This document shows, piece by piece, positions 1 to 9,342 of a DNA stretch of 64,000 nucleotides. This DNA comes from Phenylobacterium sp. GTDB taxonomy: Bacteria; Pseudomonadota; Alphaproteobacteria; Caulobacterales; Caulobacteraceae. Under the pieces are notes generated by a model that saw nothing but the letters and a program-made list of their open reading frames with translations, did not search any database and was not told the origin of the DNA. The position numbers were made by a program, and so were the translations under genes. The stretch is taken from assembly GCA_020402745.1 (NCBI GenBank), contig JADBYZ010000005.1:16510-80509 (forward strand), written 5' to 3'. Position 1 is the first letter of the stretch. The number at the start of each line of letters is the position of its first letter.

Positions 1-647
1 CAGAGCACCAGCCCGGCGGCCAGGGCGGCCAGGCTCTCGACGCCGCCGCCGGTAAGAACATGCAGGATCGACCTTCCCGCGAAGGCGGTCAGGGCGATCT
101 TGGGGATGATGCCGAGGGCGGTCCCGGCGGCGAAGTCCCGGACGCGGATCGGCGTCACGCCCGCCGCCATATTGACCACGATGAACGGTGCGGACGGCAC
201 AACGCGGACCACCAGGCTGGCCAGGAACCCGTTGCGGGCGATCAGGGCCATGAAACGGTCCAGGCTCTCGCTCGAGAACATCTGCAGCGTCCTGGCACCG
301 GCCGAGCGCCCGAGCCAGAAACCGATCATCGCCGAGACCAGGGTCCCGACCCAGCTGTAGATCGCCCCGTTGACGGGCCCGAAGGCGACGACGGCGGCGG
401 CGATCAGCACGAACTGGGGCGCGCCCAGGAAGGCCAGTCCGGCGAAGGCCGCCACCGCCACCGGCAGGGCCCAGGGGCCGTGGGCCGCGCCGAGCCAGCC
501 CTCGAGGGCCGCCTCGCTGTCGAAACCCATGAGCCGGGCTCCGAAGACGAAGACCAGACCCACCCCTCCGAACAGGAGGAAGGACACGCCGAGGCTGACC
601 CAGGCCCGGGCGTCCATATTGCTGACCATGTGGAACAGGCGGCGCAT
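1..647 (-). CDS. TVP38/TMEM64 (VTT/DedA-like) membrane protein, C-terminus cut off
   Basis: Reading from an ATG at 647, the minus strand stays open to the left edge for about 215 residues. The protein starts MRRLFHMVSNMDARAW and has hydrophobic segments near residues 17-36, 60-90, 95-110 and 165-210. The central stretch contains APQFVLIAAAVVAFGP, GTLVSAMIGFWLGRSAG and RVVPSAPFIVVNMAAG, which is the pattern of the VTT domain with its two re-entrant halves. Family members are inner-membrane proteins linked to lipid scrambling or small-molecule transport; the substrate cannot be told here. The end of the gene lies outside the window. It is divergent from the aminotransferase gene, with about 165 bases between them. 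Confidence 0.8.
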   Translation of the reverse strand, partial: MRRLFHMVSNMDARAWVSLGVSFLLFGGVGLVFVFGARLMGFDSEAALEGWLGAAHGPWALPVAVAAFAGLAFLGAPQFVLIAAAVVAFGPVNGAIYSWVGTLVSAMIGFWLGRSAGARTLQMFSSESLDRFMALIARNGFLASLVVRVVPSAPFIVVNMAAGVTPIRVRDFAAGTALGIIPKIALTAFAGRSILHVLTGGGVESLAALAAGLVL

Positions 648-692
648 GCCCCCGAGTCGCGCGGTCCGGCCTCCGGGTCAAGGCGGCTTGGG

Positions 693-2014
<1,322 letters not shown>

Positions 2015-2016
2015 CG

Positions 2017-2190
2017 ATGACACTCGTCAGCCTCTCCAAGGCCCGCAAGGCCCGGGCGAAGGCGGCGGACAAGGCCCAGGCCGCCGAGAACCGCGTCGCC
2101 TTCGGCCGCACCAAGGCCGAGAAGGCGCAGGCGAAGTCCGAAACCGCCCGCGCGGCCCGAAGCCTGGACGACAAGCGCCTGGAGCCCTAG
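2017..2190 (+). CDS. DUF4169 family small basic protein
   Basis: This 57-residue protein begins MTLVSLSKARKARAKAADK and ends in LDDKRLEP. The Lys/Arg/Ala-rich helix with NRVAFGRTKAEKAQAK matches the DUF4169 pattern, a short family of unknown function in alphaproteobacteria. Its ATG lies 2 bases after the aminotransferase stop, so the two are almost certainly co-transcribed. In relatives DUF4169 often sits beside a ribbon-helix-helix gene; here such a gene lies about 1.1 kb downstream at 3293, past a gene on the other strand. Confidence 0.8.
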   Translation: MTLVSLSKARKARAKAADKAQAAENRVAFGRTKAEKAQAKSETARAARSLDDKRLEP

Positions 2191-2301
2191 CGGCGCCCCA
2201 GCAGACCCCTCCGGCCCGCTGCGCGGTCCACCTCCCCCTGGGGTATGGAACCATTGCTCCCCCAAGGGGGAGCTCCGACCGAAGGTCGGTGAGGGGGTCA
2301 A
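2191..2301. repeat. Intergenic palindromic repeat, copy 1
   Basis: This is the first of two adjacent related units. It opens CGGCGCCCCAGCAGACCC, runs through CCACCTCCCCCTGGGG and AAGGGGGAGCTCC, and ends GGTGAGGGGGTCAA. The CCTCCCCCTGGGG and GGGGGAGCT parts can pair. It lies between DUF4169 and the Coq4 homologue, where both genes end, so it may act in 3' RNA protection or termination. Elements of this look are common between genes in Caulobacteraceae. Confidence 0.75.
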
Positions 2302-2421
2302 CGGCGCCCCAGCAGACCCCCTCCGACGCGCTGCGCGCGCCACCTCCCCCTGGGGGGAGGAATTGATCGGTAATTGCTCCCCCCAGGGGGAGCTGTCAGC
2401 GAAGCTGACTGAGGGGGTCAA
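2302..2421. repeat. Intergenic palindromic repeat, copy 2
   Basis: The second unit follows directly and starts again with CGGCGCCCCAGCAGACCC. It contains CCACCTCCCCCTGGGGGG, AATTGCTCCCCCCAGGGGG and GAGGGGGTCAACGGC. The first 18 bases and last 14 bases match copy 1 almost exactly, while the middle differs. A third, inverted copy lies at 63818-63885. Confidence 0.75.
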
Positions 2422-2446
2422 CGGCCTCGCGGCCTCTCCCCTTCCC

Positions 2447-3199
2447 TCACACCGCTGGGATGATGTCGCGCGCTTCCGGGGGGATGGAGTCGTAGATCGT
2501 CGGCGGGGTGATGCCCAGGCGGCGGCGGGCCGCCTCCAGGGGCTCGGCGAAGAGGGCCTCGTAGTCCTCGCCCAGCAGCCACCCGGCCGCCTTGCCGCGC
2601 CGGTAGCCTTGCAGGATGGCCCGGGCGTAAGGGTACTTGCCCCTGCGCGTACGGGAGACCGCGCCCAGGGCGATCAGGGCCCAGCCCAGGCTGCGGGTCT
2701 GGGGATAGGAGAAGGCCACCAGGCAGGCCTCGCCCAGGCCGTCGCGGCCATAGCCGCTCAGGACGTGCCAGACGTCGTGGACGTCGCGGGTGCGCCGGGC
2801 CATCCAGGCCACGGGGTGCGGGGTGTCGATCTCTCCGCCCGTCTCGCGGCTGACCTCGGCCAGGCCGTCGGCGGAGATCTGCTGGCTGCGGATGAAGTGG
2901 CGGTAGGCCGCGCCGACGGACCCCTCAGGGAAGGTGTCGAGCCAGGCGTCATCCATCAGCTTGCGGGCCAGCTCGACCCGCTGGTAGGCGATGCGACCGC
3001 CCCGCGGCGTGGTGTAGAGCCGCCGGTAGTTCTCGTTCATGGAGTCGCCGGTCAGGGCCCGCATGATCTCGAAGACCTGGCGGGTGTCCTCCTTGTCGCG
3101 CAGCAGGCGGCGCAGGGCCTTCAGGGCGGCGCCCCAGTCGCGGCGGGGCTTCGGGAGGGGAGTGTCGGCGGTCAGAACGTCGGCGGTCATGGCGTCCAT
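2447..3199 (-). CDS. Coq4 family ubiquinone-biosynthesis protein
   Basis: This 250-residue protein has the Coq4 signature: the HDVWH motif (H141, D142, H145), which binds a metal in the family, preceded by PVAWMARRTRDV and followed by GYGRDGLGEACLVAF. Coq4 organises or catalyses oxidative decarboxylation of the ubiquinone ring precursor in the Coq complex at the membrane. No signal peptide or membrane span is seen. ATG 3199 is taken; an in-frame ATG at 3190 is also possible because neither has a strong ribosome site. The gene is isolated, facing away from the ribbon-helix-helix gene. Confidence 0.85.
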   Translation of the reverse strand: MDAMTADVLTADTPLPKPRRDWGAALKALRRLLRDKEDTRQVFEIMRALTGDSMNENYRRLYTTPRGGRIAYQRVELARKLMDDAWLDTFPEGSVGAAYRHFIRSQQISADGLAEVSRETGGEIDTPHPVAWMARRTRDVHDVWHVLSGYGRDGLGEACLVAFSYPQTRSLGWALIALGAVSRTRRGKYPYARAILQGYRRGKAAGWLLGEDYEALFAEPLEAARRRLGITPPTIYDSIPPEARDIIPAV

Positions 3200-3292
3200 T
3201 AAACAGTGCTAAGTTGCCGGGAAGTAAACCTGCGGCGAAAGGGATTCAAGGGCCTGCCGTCCGCCGCCTGCATGATGTAATCCTGACGGGGC

Positions 3293-3496
3293 ATGACCCT
3301 GATAAAGCGCTCCCTCAACCTGGCCGGCCACGCGACCTCCCTGGCGCTGGAGCCTGAATTCTGGGCAGTCCTGGAGACCCTGGCCTCCGCAAGGGGCCTG
3401 CGCCTGTCCGCCCTGGTGGCCGAGATTGACGCCGGACGCGGCGAGCGCCCCCTCGCCTCGGCCTGCCGGGTCGCGGCGCTGCAGGCGAAGGGCTGA
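3293..3496 (+). CDS. Ribbon-helix-helix domain protein (RHH_4-like)
   Basis: This 67-residue protein starts MTLIKRSLNLAGHATSLALEPEFWAVLETLASARGLRLSALV. An N-terminal beta strand followed by two helices (roughly 17-32 and 35-47) and the phrase LEPEFWAVLETLA are typical of the ribbon-helix-helix family found across alphaproteobacteria, usually annotated as a transcriptional regulator or DNA-binding protein. No toxin gene accompanies it. It ends 33 bases before the uvrD-type helicase gene and may share its transcript. The target is unknown. Confidence 0.78.
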   Translation: MTLIKRSLNLAGHATSLALEPEFWAVLETLASARGLRLSALVAEIDAGRGERPLASACRVAALQAKG

Positions 3497-3529
3497 ATCC
3501 CCCGCCCCGCGCGTGCTACATCCGTTCCC

Positions 3530-5890
3530 ATGTCGGAGATGGAATCACATGACGGACCTGAGGCGGAGCGTGGCCTCACCCTCAGCCAGAGGGCCAGCGC
3601 GGGTCTTCGCGCCGGGGCCGAGCCGGACTACCTCAAGGGCCTGAACCCCCAGCAGCGCGAGGCCGTGGAGGCCGTCGACGGCGCCGTCCTGGTGCTGGCG
3701 GGCGCGGGCACGGGCAAGACCCGGGTCCTGACCACGCGGCTGGCCCATATCCTCGCCACCGGCCGGGCCCGGCCCTGGGAGATCCTGGCCGTCACCTTCA
3801 CCAACAAGGCCGCGCGCGAGATGCGCGAGCGCCTGGCCGCCATCCTGGGGCCTGAGGCCGAGGGCCTGCGCTGGCTGGGCACCTTCCACTCCATCGCCGC
3901 CCAGATCCTGCGCCGGCACGCCGAGATCGTCGGCCTGAAGTCCACCTTCACCATCCTCGATACCGACGACCAGGAACGCCTGATCAAGCAGGTGATGGAG
4001 GCGGCCAACATCGACGTGAAGCGGTGGACGCCCAAGGCCCTGGCCGGCCTGATCGACCACTGGAAGAACCGCGGCTGGACCCCCGAAAAGCTCCCTTCCT
4101 CCGAGGGCGCGGGCTTCGCCGGCAACAAGGTGCAGGAGCTCTACCGCGCCTACCAGGAGCGCCTGCGGGTGCTGAACGCCTGCGACTTCGGCGACCTGCT
4201 GCTGCACAACCTGACCCTGCTCCAGGCCCGGCCGGACATCCTGGAGGAGTACCACCGCCGCTTCCGCTACATCCTGGTGGACGAGTACCAGGACACCAAT
4301 GTCGCCCAGTACCTCTGGCTGCGCCTGCTGGGCCAGTCGCGGGGCAATGTCTGCTGCGTGGGCGATGATGACCAGTCGATCTATGGCTGGCGCGGCGCTG
4401 AGGTGGACAACATCCTGCGCTTCGAAAAGGACTTCCCGGGCGCCAAGGTCATCCGGCTCGAGCGCAACTACCGCTCCACCGCCCACATCCTCGGGGCCGC
4501 CTCAGGCCTGATCGCCGCCAACCGCGGCCGGCTGGGCAAGACCCTCTGGACCGAGGCCGAGGGCGGGGCCAAGGTCTTGGTGCGCGGCGTCTGGGACGGC
4601 GAGGCCGAGAGCCGGCTGGTGGCCGAGGAGATCGAGCGCGCCCACCGGGGCGAGCGCGACGAGGCGCCCCTCGTCTATCGCGACATGGCCATCCTCGTCC
4701 GGGCCTCCTTCCAGATGCGCGCCTTCGAGGAACGCTTCGTCCTCATGTCCATCCCCTACACGGTGGTGGGCGGACCGCGCTTCTTCGAGCGGGCCGAGAT
4801 CCGCGACGCCCACGCCTATCTGCGCCTGGTCCAGTCGCCGGACGACGACCTGGCCTTTGAGCGCATCATCAACACGCCCCGGCGGGGAATCGGCGAGGCC
4901 TCTGTCCAGAAGCTGTTCCAGATCGCCCGGGCCTCCGGCGTCTCGGCCCTGGCCGCCGCCCGCGAGGCCGCCGTCACCGACGAGCTGCCGGCCCGCACCC
5001 GCACCGCCCTGGCCAACTTCCTGCGCGACCTGGACCGCTGGACGGCCCTGTCCCGCGACACCCACCACGCCCGCCTGACCGAGGCCATACTGGAGGAGAG
5101 CGGCTACACCGACGCCCTGCGCGCCGACCGCACCCCCACCGCCCAGACCCGGCTGGAGAACCTGAAGGAACTGGTCCAGTCCATGGACGCCTTCGACACC
5201 CTGCAGGCCTATCTCGAACACGTCTCCCTGGTCATGGACATGGACCGGGGGCCCCAGGCCGACGCCGTCCAGATCATGACCCTGCATTCGGCCAAGGGGC
5301 TGGAATTCCCCCTCGTCTTCCTGCCCGGCTGGGAGGAAGGGGTCTTCCCCTCCCAGCGCAGCCTGGACGAGACCGGCGAGAAGGGCCTCGAGGAAGAGCG
5401 GCGCCTGGCCTATGTCGGCCTGACCCGGGCGCGAAAGTCGGCGCGGATCAGCTTCGCCGCCAACCGCCTGGTCTACGGCCGCTGGACCAGCCAGCTGCCC
5501 AGCCGCTTCGTCGACGAACTGCCTGAGGCCCATGTCGAGGCCGTCTCCGAGACCGGCTATTTCAGCGGCGGGCCAGGCATGCAGGCGGCGTCGAGCCGCT
5601 GGGACGAGACCCCGGCCTTCGGCTCCGGCTACGATTCCCCCGGCTGGCGGCGGGCCCAGGATCGGCCCCGTCCGGCCGCCCCCGTCAACCGCAAGGCCGT
5701 CATCGAGGGCGAGGGCAAGCTCCTCGCCGTCTCCGATCCCCAGTCCAGCGCCTACGCCCGGGGCGACCGGGTCTTCCACCAGAAGTTCGGCTATGGCCGG
5801 GTCCTCGTCGCCGAGGGCTCCAAGCTGACCGTGGCCTTCGACAAGGCCGGCGAAAAGAAGGTGCTCGACAGCTTCGTCGCCAAAGCCTGA
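3530..5890 (+). CDS. uvrD: UvrD/PcrA-type ATP-dependent DNA helicase
   Basis: This 786-residue superfamily 1A 3'-5' helicase acts in nucleotide excision and mismatch repair and in clearing DNA-bound proteins. The Q motif LNPQQREAV (38-46), Walker A AGAGTGKT (57-64), Walker B VDEYQDTN near 250, GDDDQSIYGWRGA, motif IV RLERNYRS, the MTLHSAKGLEFP motif near 585 and VGLTRARK near 635 are all readable. The C-terminus has the RGDRVFHQKFGYGRV element, the RNA-polymerase-binding tail of the PcrA/UvrD group. ATG 3530 is used; ATG 3539 is an in-frame alternative with CGGAG directly before it. Confidence 0.93.
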   Translation: MSEMESHDGPEAERGLTLSQRASAGLRAGAEPDYLKGLNPQQREAVEAVDGAVLVLAGAGTGKTRVLTTRLAHILATGRARPWEILAVTFTNKAAREMRERLAAILGPEAEGLRWLGTFHSIAAQILRRHAEIVGLKSTFTILDTDDQERLIKQVMEAANIDVKRWTPKALAGLIDHWKNRGWTPEKLPSSEGAGFAGNKVQELYRAYQERLRVLNACDFGDLLLHNLTLLQARPDILEEYHRRFRYILVDEYQDTNVAQYLWLRLLGQSRGNVCCVGDDDQSIYGWRGAEVDNILRFEKDFPGAKVIRLERNYRSTAHILGAASGLIAANRGRLGKTLWTEAEGGAKVLVRGVWDGEAESRLVAEEIERAHRGERDEAPLVYRDMAILVRASFQMRAFEERFVLMSIPYTVVGGPRFFERAEIRDAHAYLRLVQSPDDDLAFERIINTPRRGIGEASVQKLFQIARASGVSALAAAREAAVTDELPARTRTALANFLRDLDRWTALSRDTHHARLTEAILEESGYTDALRADRTPTAQTRLENLKELVQSMDAFDTLQAYLEHVSLVMDMDRGPQADAVQIMTLHSAKGLEFPLVFLPGWEEGVFPSQRSLDETGEKGLEEERRLAYVGLTRARKSARISFAANRLVYGRWTSQLPSRFVDELPEAHVEAVSETGYFSGGPGMQAASSRWDETPAFGSGYDSPGWRRAQDRPRPAAPVNRKAVIEGEGKLLAVSDPQSSAYARGDRVFHQKFGYGRVLVAEGSKLTVAFDKAGEKKVLDSFVAKA

Positions 5891-5948
5891 GCGCTTGCGG
5901 CCCGGCGGCCGGCGCGCCATCGTGCCGCCAACTTCACAGGAGACGGAC

Positions 5949-6842
5949 ATGGCGCGGCTGACGGCGAACGGCATCGGGATCGAGTACGACATCCACGGAC
6001 CCGAAGGCGGCGAGCCCATTGTCCTGGTGATGGGCCTGGGCGCCCAGATGATCCGCTGGTCCATGGACATGGTCGGCGACCTGGCCGGGCGCGGCTATCG
6101 CGTCGTGCGGTTCGACAACCGCGACGTGGGCCTGTCCCACCGCTTCGATGACGCCCCGCCGCCCAGCATTGGCGACGTCGCCAAGGCCGTCCGCGAGGGC
6201 CGCCGGCCCGACGTGCCCTACTTCCTGTCCGACATGGCCGCCGACGCCGCCGGCGTGATCGAGGGCCTGGGCTTCGGCTCGGCCCATGTGGTCGGCGCCT
6301 CCATGGGGGGCATGATCGTCCAGATGCTGGCCGCCGAGCATCCGCACAGGGTGCGGTCCCTCACCTCCATCATGTCCACCACCGGCAATCCCACCCTGCC
6401 GCGCGCCAAGCCCGAGGCCGTGGCCTTCCTGGTCAACCGGGGGCCGGATCCGCACCAGGACCTGGACGCCTTCCTCGAGCATGGCCTGAAGTCCGCCCGG
6501 GTGATGGCGGGCCCCGCCGGCCTGCATGACGAGGCGGCCGAGCGCGCCGGGATCGAGGCCTCCTTCCGGCGCGCCTACTATCCCGTCGGCTTCCTGCGCC
6601 AGTATGCGGCCATCCTGGGCAGTGGCGACCGGCGCGAGGCCCTGCGGCGCATCACCGCGCCCACCGTGGTCATCCACGGGGCCGACGATCCCCTGGTGCC
6701 CGTCGAGGGCGGCCATGACACCGCCGCCTGCGTGCCCGGCGCCGAGATGCACGTGCTCGAGGCCATGGGGCACAACATCCCCGCGCCCCTGGTCCCGACG
6801 GTCTGCGACCTGATCGAGCGGGCTGTCCGCCGGGCGGCATGA
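5949..6842 (+). CDS. Alpha/beta-fold hydrolase
   Basis: This 297-residue hydrolase reads IVLVMGLGAQMIRW (oxyanion loop), VVRFDNRDVGLS, the nucleophile elbow GASMGG with Ser118, the acid in HGADDPLVP and the histidine in AMGHNIP near the C-terminus. The catalytic triad is therefore complete. ATG 5949 is chosen because AGGAG lies 6 bases upstream; upstream codons to 5895 look like untranslated leader. The family includes esterases and aclacinomycin methylesterase-like enzymes; the substrate is not predictable. Its stop overlaps the next gene (ATGA), so it leads a three-gene run ending in prmA. Confidence 0.86.
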   Translation: MARLTANGIGIEYDIHGPEGGEPIVLVMGLGAQMIRWSMDMVGDLAGRGYRVVRFDNRDVGLSHRFDDAPPPSIGDVAKAVREGRRPDVPYFLSDMAADAAGVIEGLGFGSAHVVGASMGGMIVQMLAAEHPHRVRSLTSIMSTTGNPTLPRAKPEAVAFLVNRGPDPHQDLDAFLEHGLKSARVMAGPAGLHDEAAERAGIEASFRRAYYPVGFLRQYAAILGSGDRREALRRITAPTVVIHGADDPLVPVEGGHDTAACVPGAEMHVLEAMGHNIPAPLVPTVCDLIERAVRRAA

Positions 6843-7234
6843 AGGTTGAACTGGCCGGCGCGGCGGCCTTCGCCTGCCTTGGCCTGATCGCCGGCGCCCT
6901 GCTGCGCCCGCAGCCTGCAGACTTCCGGCCGGATCCGGCCGTTGAGCCCCCCGGCTTCAACGGCCCTCCGGGCGGACCCTTCGGCGGCGCCGATCCCACG
7001 GGCGGATGGAACGGCGGCGGCTGGACCGGGATCGGCCCGGTCCCCGACTATGTCGTCGGCACGGACTCCCTCCAGCCGCCGCCGCCCGCCTGGGAGGAGC
7101 CGGAGGCCGCCGCGCCGGCGCCCCAGCTGGAGGCCGCTCCAAGCCCGCCAGACGCCCAGGCCCCGCCCGCGAAACCGCCCGAGGCTCCCGCCCCCTCGCC
7201 TTCGGAACCGGACCGCCCTAAGGAGGGCGAATGA
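6839..7234 (+). CDS. Hypothetical Pro/Gly-rich exported or membrane-anchored protein
   Basis: This 131-residue protein has an N-terminal hydrophobic segment ([21 protein letters not shown]) followed by a low-complexity tail. The tail is first Gly/Pro/Trp-rich ([19 protein letters not shown]), then Pro/Ala/Glu-rich to the end. It is reliably a gene because its start and stop both overlap neighbours by four bases (ATGA at 6839 and at 7231). I recognise no domain. The tail is probably disordered and periplasmic. Confidence 0.62.
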   Translation: MKVELAGAAAFACLGLIAGALLRPQPADFRPDPAVEPPGFNGPPGGPFGGADPTGGWNGGGWTGIGPVPDYVVGTDSLQPPPPAWEEPEAAAPAPQLEAAPSPPDAQAPPAKPPEAPAPSPSEPDRPKEGE

Positions 7235-8097
7235 GCGAAGACGCCGTCCAGATCATCGCCCGGGGGCCCCGGGCGGCCGCCGAGTCCGCCGCCATCGCCC
7301 TCGACGCCGACCCGGTCCTGGAGGGCGCGACCTACTCCATCCTGGAGGAGGACGAGGACCGCGACGTCTGGCGGATCGACGCCTTTCCGACCACCGGGGA
7401 GGAGGCCGACGCCCTGAAGGCCCGGCTGAACGCCCAGCCCGGCCTGGTCGTGACAGTCGAGCCCCTGGCGGACGCCGACTGGCTGGCCATGTCCCTTTCG
7501 GGCCTGCCCCCCGTGCGCGCCGGGCGGTTCTTCGTCTACGGCGCCCACGACCGCGGCCGGGTCCCGCCCAACGCCGTGGCCCTGCGCATCGAGGCCGGCG
7601 CGGCCTTCGGCACCGGCCACCATGGCACCACGGTGGGTTGCCTCCAGGCCTGGAACGACCTCCTCAAGGCCCGCCGGTTCGGCAAGGTGCTGGACGTGGG
7701 CGCCGGCACCGGCGTGCTGGCCATCGCCGCCGCCCGCACGGGCGCGCGCCTCGCGCGCGGCACGGACATCGACGCCCCCTCCGTCCGCATCGCCCGGGAG
7801 AACGCCGAACTGAACGGCGCCCGGGCCGAGTTCGTCCACGCTTCGGGGCTCGGCCACCAGCGGGTGCGCTCGGCCGCGCCCTACGACCTGGTCTTCGCCA
7901 ACATTCTGGCACCGCCCCTGGTGGCCCTGGCCCAGGACATTCGCGGCGCCCTGCGGCCCGGCGGAGTCGCCATCCTGTCCGGCCTCCTGCGCACCCAGGA
8001 GCGGCGGGTGCTGGCGGCCTACCGCTCCCGCGGCTTCCGCCTCCTGAGGCGCATCCACCGCGACGCCTGGGCGACCCTGGTGCTGGAGCGGCCCTAA
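7231..8097 (+). CDS. prmA: Ribosomal protein L11 methyltransferase
   Basis: This 288-residue methyltransferase trimethylates ribosomal protein L11 using S-adenosylmethionine. The substrate-recognition N-terminal half is followed by FGTGHHGTT, the SAM motif [15 protein letters not shown] (about 153-167), the acidic loop [20 protein letters not shown] and the FANILAPPL motif diagnostic of PrmA. It is the last gene of the hydrolase-hypothetical-prmA run and starts inside the preceding stop. Confidence 0.93.
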   Translation: MSEDAVQIIARGPRAAAESAAIALDADPVLEGATYSILEEDEDRDVWRIDAFPTTGEEADALKARLNAQPGLVVTVEPLADADWLAMSLSGLPPVRAGRFFVYGAHDRGRVPPNAVALRIEAGAAFGTGHHGTTVGCLQAWNDLLKARRFGKVLDVGAGTGVLAIAAARTGARLARGTDIDAPSVRIARENAELNGARAEFVHASGLGHQRVRSAAPYDLVFANILAPPLVALAQDIRGALRPGGVAILSGLLRTQERRVLAAYRSRGFRLLRRIHRDAWATLVLERP

Positions 8098-8116
8098 GGC
8101 GTCAGGCCCCGACGAT

Positions 8117-8464
8117 TCAGGCCACCACCCGCCCGGCGCCCAGTTCTGCACACCAGTGTTTCAGCCGCTCCTGCAGGCGCTGGTTGACCAGGTAGGTGCT
8201 GAGTTCCTCCACATCCACGACCTCGACCTCGTCGAAAACGAAGGCGTCCTCGCCATGGGCCTTCCAGGCCGCCTGCATCTCGCGGTTGGGCGAGCCGCCG
8301 TGCCGGAGGCTGAACCAGACGCTGTTCTGCTGGGCGTCAAGGTTGCGGCTCACGCCCAGCCAGGCCTTCCCCACCGGCCCGCAGGACACGCGGAAGATCC
8401 CCGCCCGGGACTTGCGTCCCTCCTTCCAGGTCTGGGCGATGTCTCGGCGGCGTTGCTTGTCCAC
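8117..8464 (-). CDS. GIY-YIG nuclease-like small protein
   Basis: This 115-residue protein starts MDKQRRRDIAQTWKEGRKSRAGIFRVSCGPVGKAWLGVSRNLDAQ. The two strands AGIFRVSC and AWLGVSRNL, then QQNSVWFSLRHGGSPNREMQAAWKAHG and DAFVFDEVE, match a compact alphaproteobacterial family annotated as GIY-YIG nuclease-like. The canonical GIY and YIG triplets are degenerate (GIF, WLG), so nuclease activity is uncertain. It is convergent with prmA, about 20 bases apart. Confidence 0.65.
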   Translation of the reverse strand: MDKQRRRDIAQTWKEGRKSRAGIFRVSCGPVGKAWLGVSRNLDAQQNSVWFSLRHGGSPNREMQAAWKAHGEDAFVFDEVEVVDVEELSTYLVNQRLQERLKHWCAELGAGRVVA

Positions 8465-8535
8465 GGTCTGATCCTCGACGTGAGCCGGGGTCCATACAGC
8501 CGCGATCCGCTGTCGTCAATTATACCCGGATGTTA

Positions 8536-9093
8536 TTAGAGATTGGCCGCGCGCCATTCGTCCGCCAGCAGCGCGTAGACATAGCTGTCGCGCCAGCCGT
8601 CATGGGCCCTGGTGTTCTTCAGCAGATGGCCCTCGCGGCGCATCCCCACCTTTTCCATGATCGCATAGGAGCCGTGGTTGCGGGCGTCGCAGGTGGCCCA
8701 GATGCGGTGGTGGCCCAGCTCCGTGAAGGCGATCCGGGCCAGGGCTCGGGCCGCCTCGGTCCCATAGCCCTTCCCCCAGGCCTCCCGGCTATAGCAATAG
8801 CCGAAGGCGCTGTTGTCGGTGTTGGCCTCGTGGAGGGAGATGACGCCGATCATCTCAGACGTTGCCTTCACCTCGACGGCCAGGCTCAGGTCCTCCCGCG
8901 GCCAGGTCTTCTGCCGTTCAAGATTGCGGTCCAGCACTTCGCGGGTGACCTCCAGGGTGTTGGGGCCCCAGGTCATGTAGCGCACCACCTCCGGGTCGGT
9001 GCCGTAGGCGTGCATGGCGTCGAAGTCGTCTTCACGGAACTCGCGCAGCCACAGCCGCTCGGTCTCGATGGGAAGCCAGGATGGGGTGGACAT
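8536..9093 (-). CDS. GNAT N-acetyltransferase (RimJ/RimL-like)
   Basis: This 185-residue acetyltransferase opens with IETERLWLREFREDDFDAM, the RimJ/RimL-type N-terminus. It has GVISLHE, the acetyl-CoA loop region EAWGKGYGTEAARAL (Q/RxxGxG/A type) near 107-121, and CDARNHGSYAIMEKVGMRREG, the helix alpha4 region. It probably acetylates a protein N-terminus or a small amine. It is transcribed in the same direction as the GIY-YIG-like gene, 71 bases upstream of it. Confidence 0.83.
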   Translation of the reverse strand: MSTPSWLPIETERLWLREFREDDFDAMHAYGTDPEVVRYMTWGPNTLEVTREVLDRNLERQKTWPREDLSLAVEVKATSEMIGVISLHEANTDNSAFGYCYSREAWGKGYGTEAARALARIAFTELGHHRIWATCDARNHGSYAIMEKVGMRREGHLLKNTRAHDGWRDSYVYALLADEWRAANL

Positions 9094-9342
9094 GGGAACG
9101 ATCCAATTCAGGAGGATCGGACGGGTTCGTGGCTTCGCCAGACCCCGACCGATGTTGGCGGGGTCTGGTTCGACGCGGCGTCAGCTCAAGGCGTGCGCGT
9201 TCGAACGACCCCGGGGGGACCGTTGGAATTGGAGCCAGCAAGAGCCTCGGCGCGAACCATGGGCTGCTTATAGCCGAGCTCGCCGCCAAACTGCAAGATT
9301 GCAGCCTTTGCGCGCCCCGCCGGTCGGGCCTAGATAGCGCTC

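Noticed and set aside
2191-2421. CRISPR array
   Set aside because: Only two units of more than 100 bases with no spacer pattern and no cas genes.
3293-3496. Ribbon-helix-helix protein as a toxin-antitoxin antitoxin
   Set aside because: No small toxin gene is next to it, and its sequence fits the stand-alone alphaproteobacterial group.
4502-6070. Minus-strand open frame of 522 codons opposite uvrD
   Set aside because: It is the antisense of the helicase and spans into the next gene; no domain is visible.
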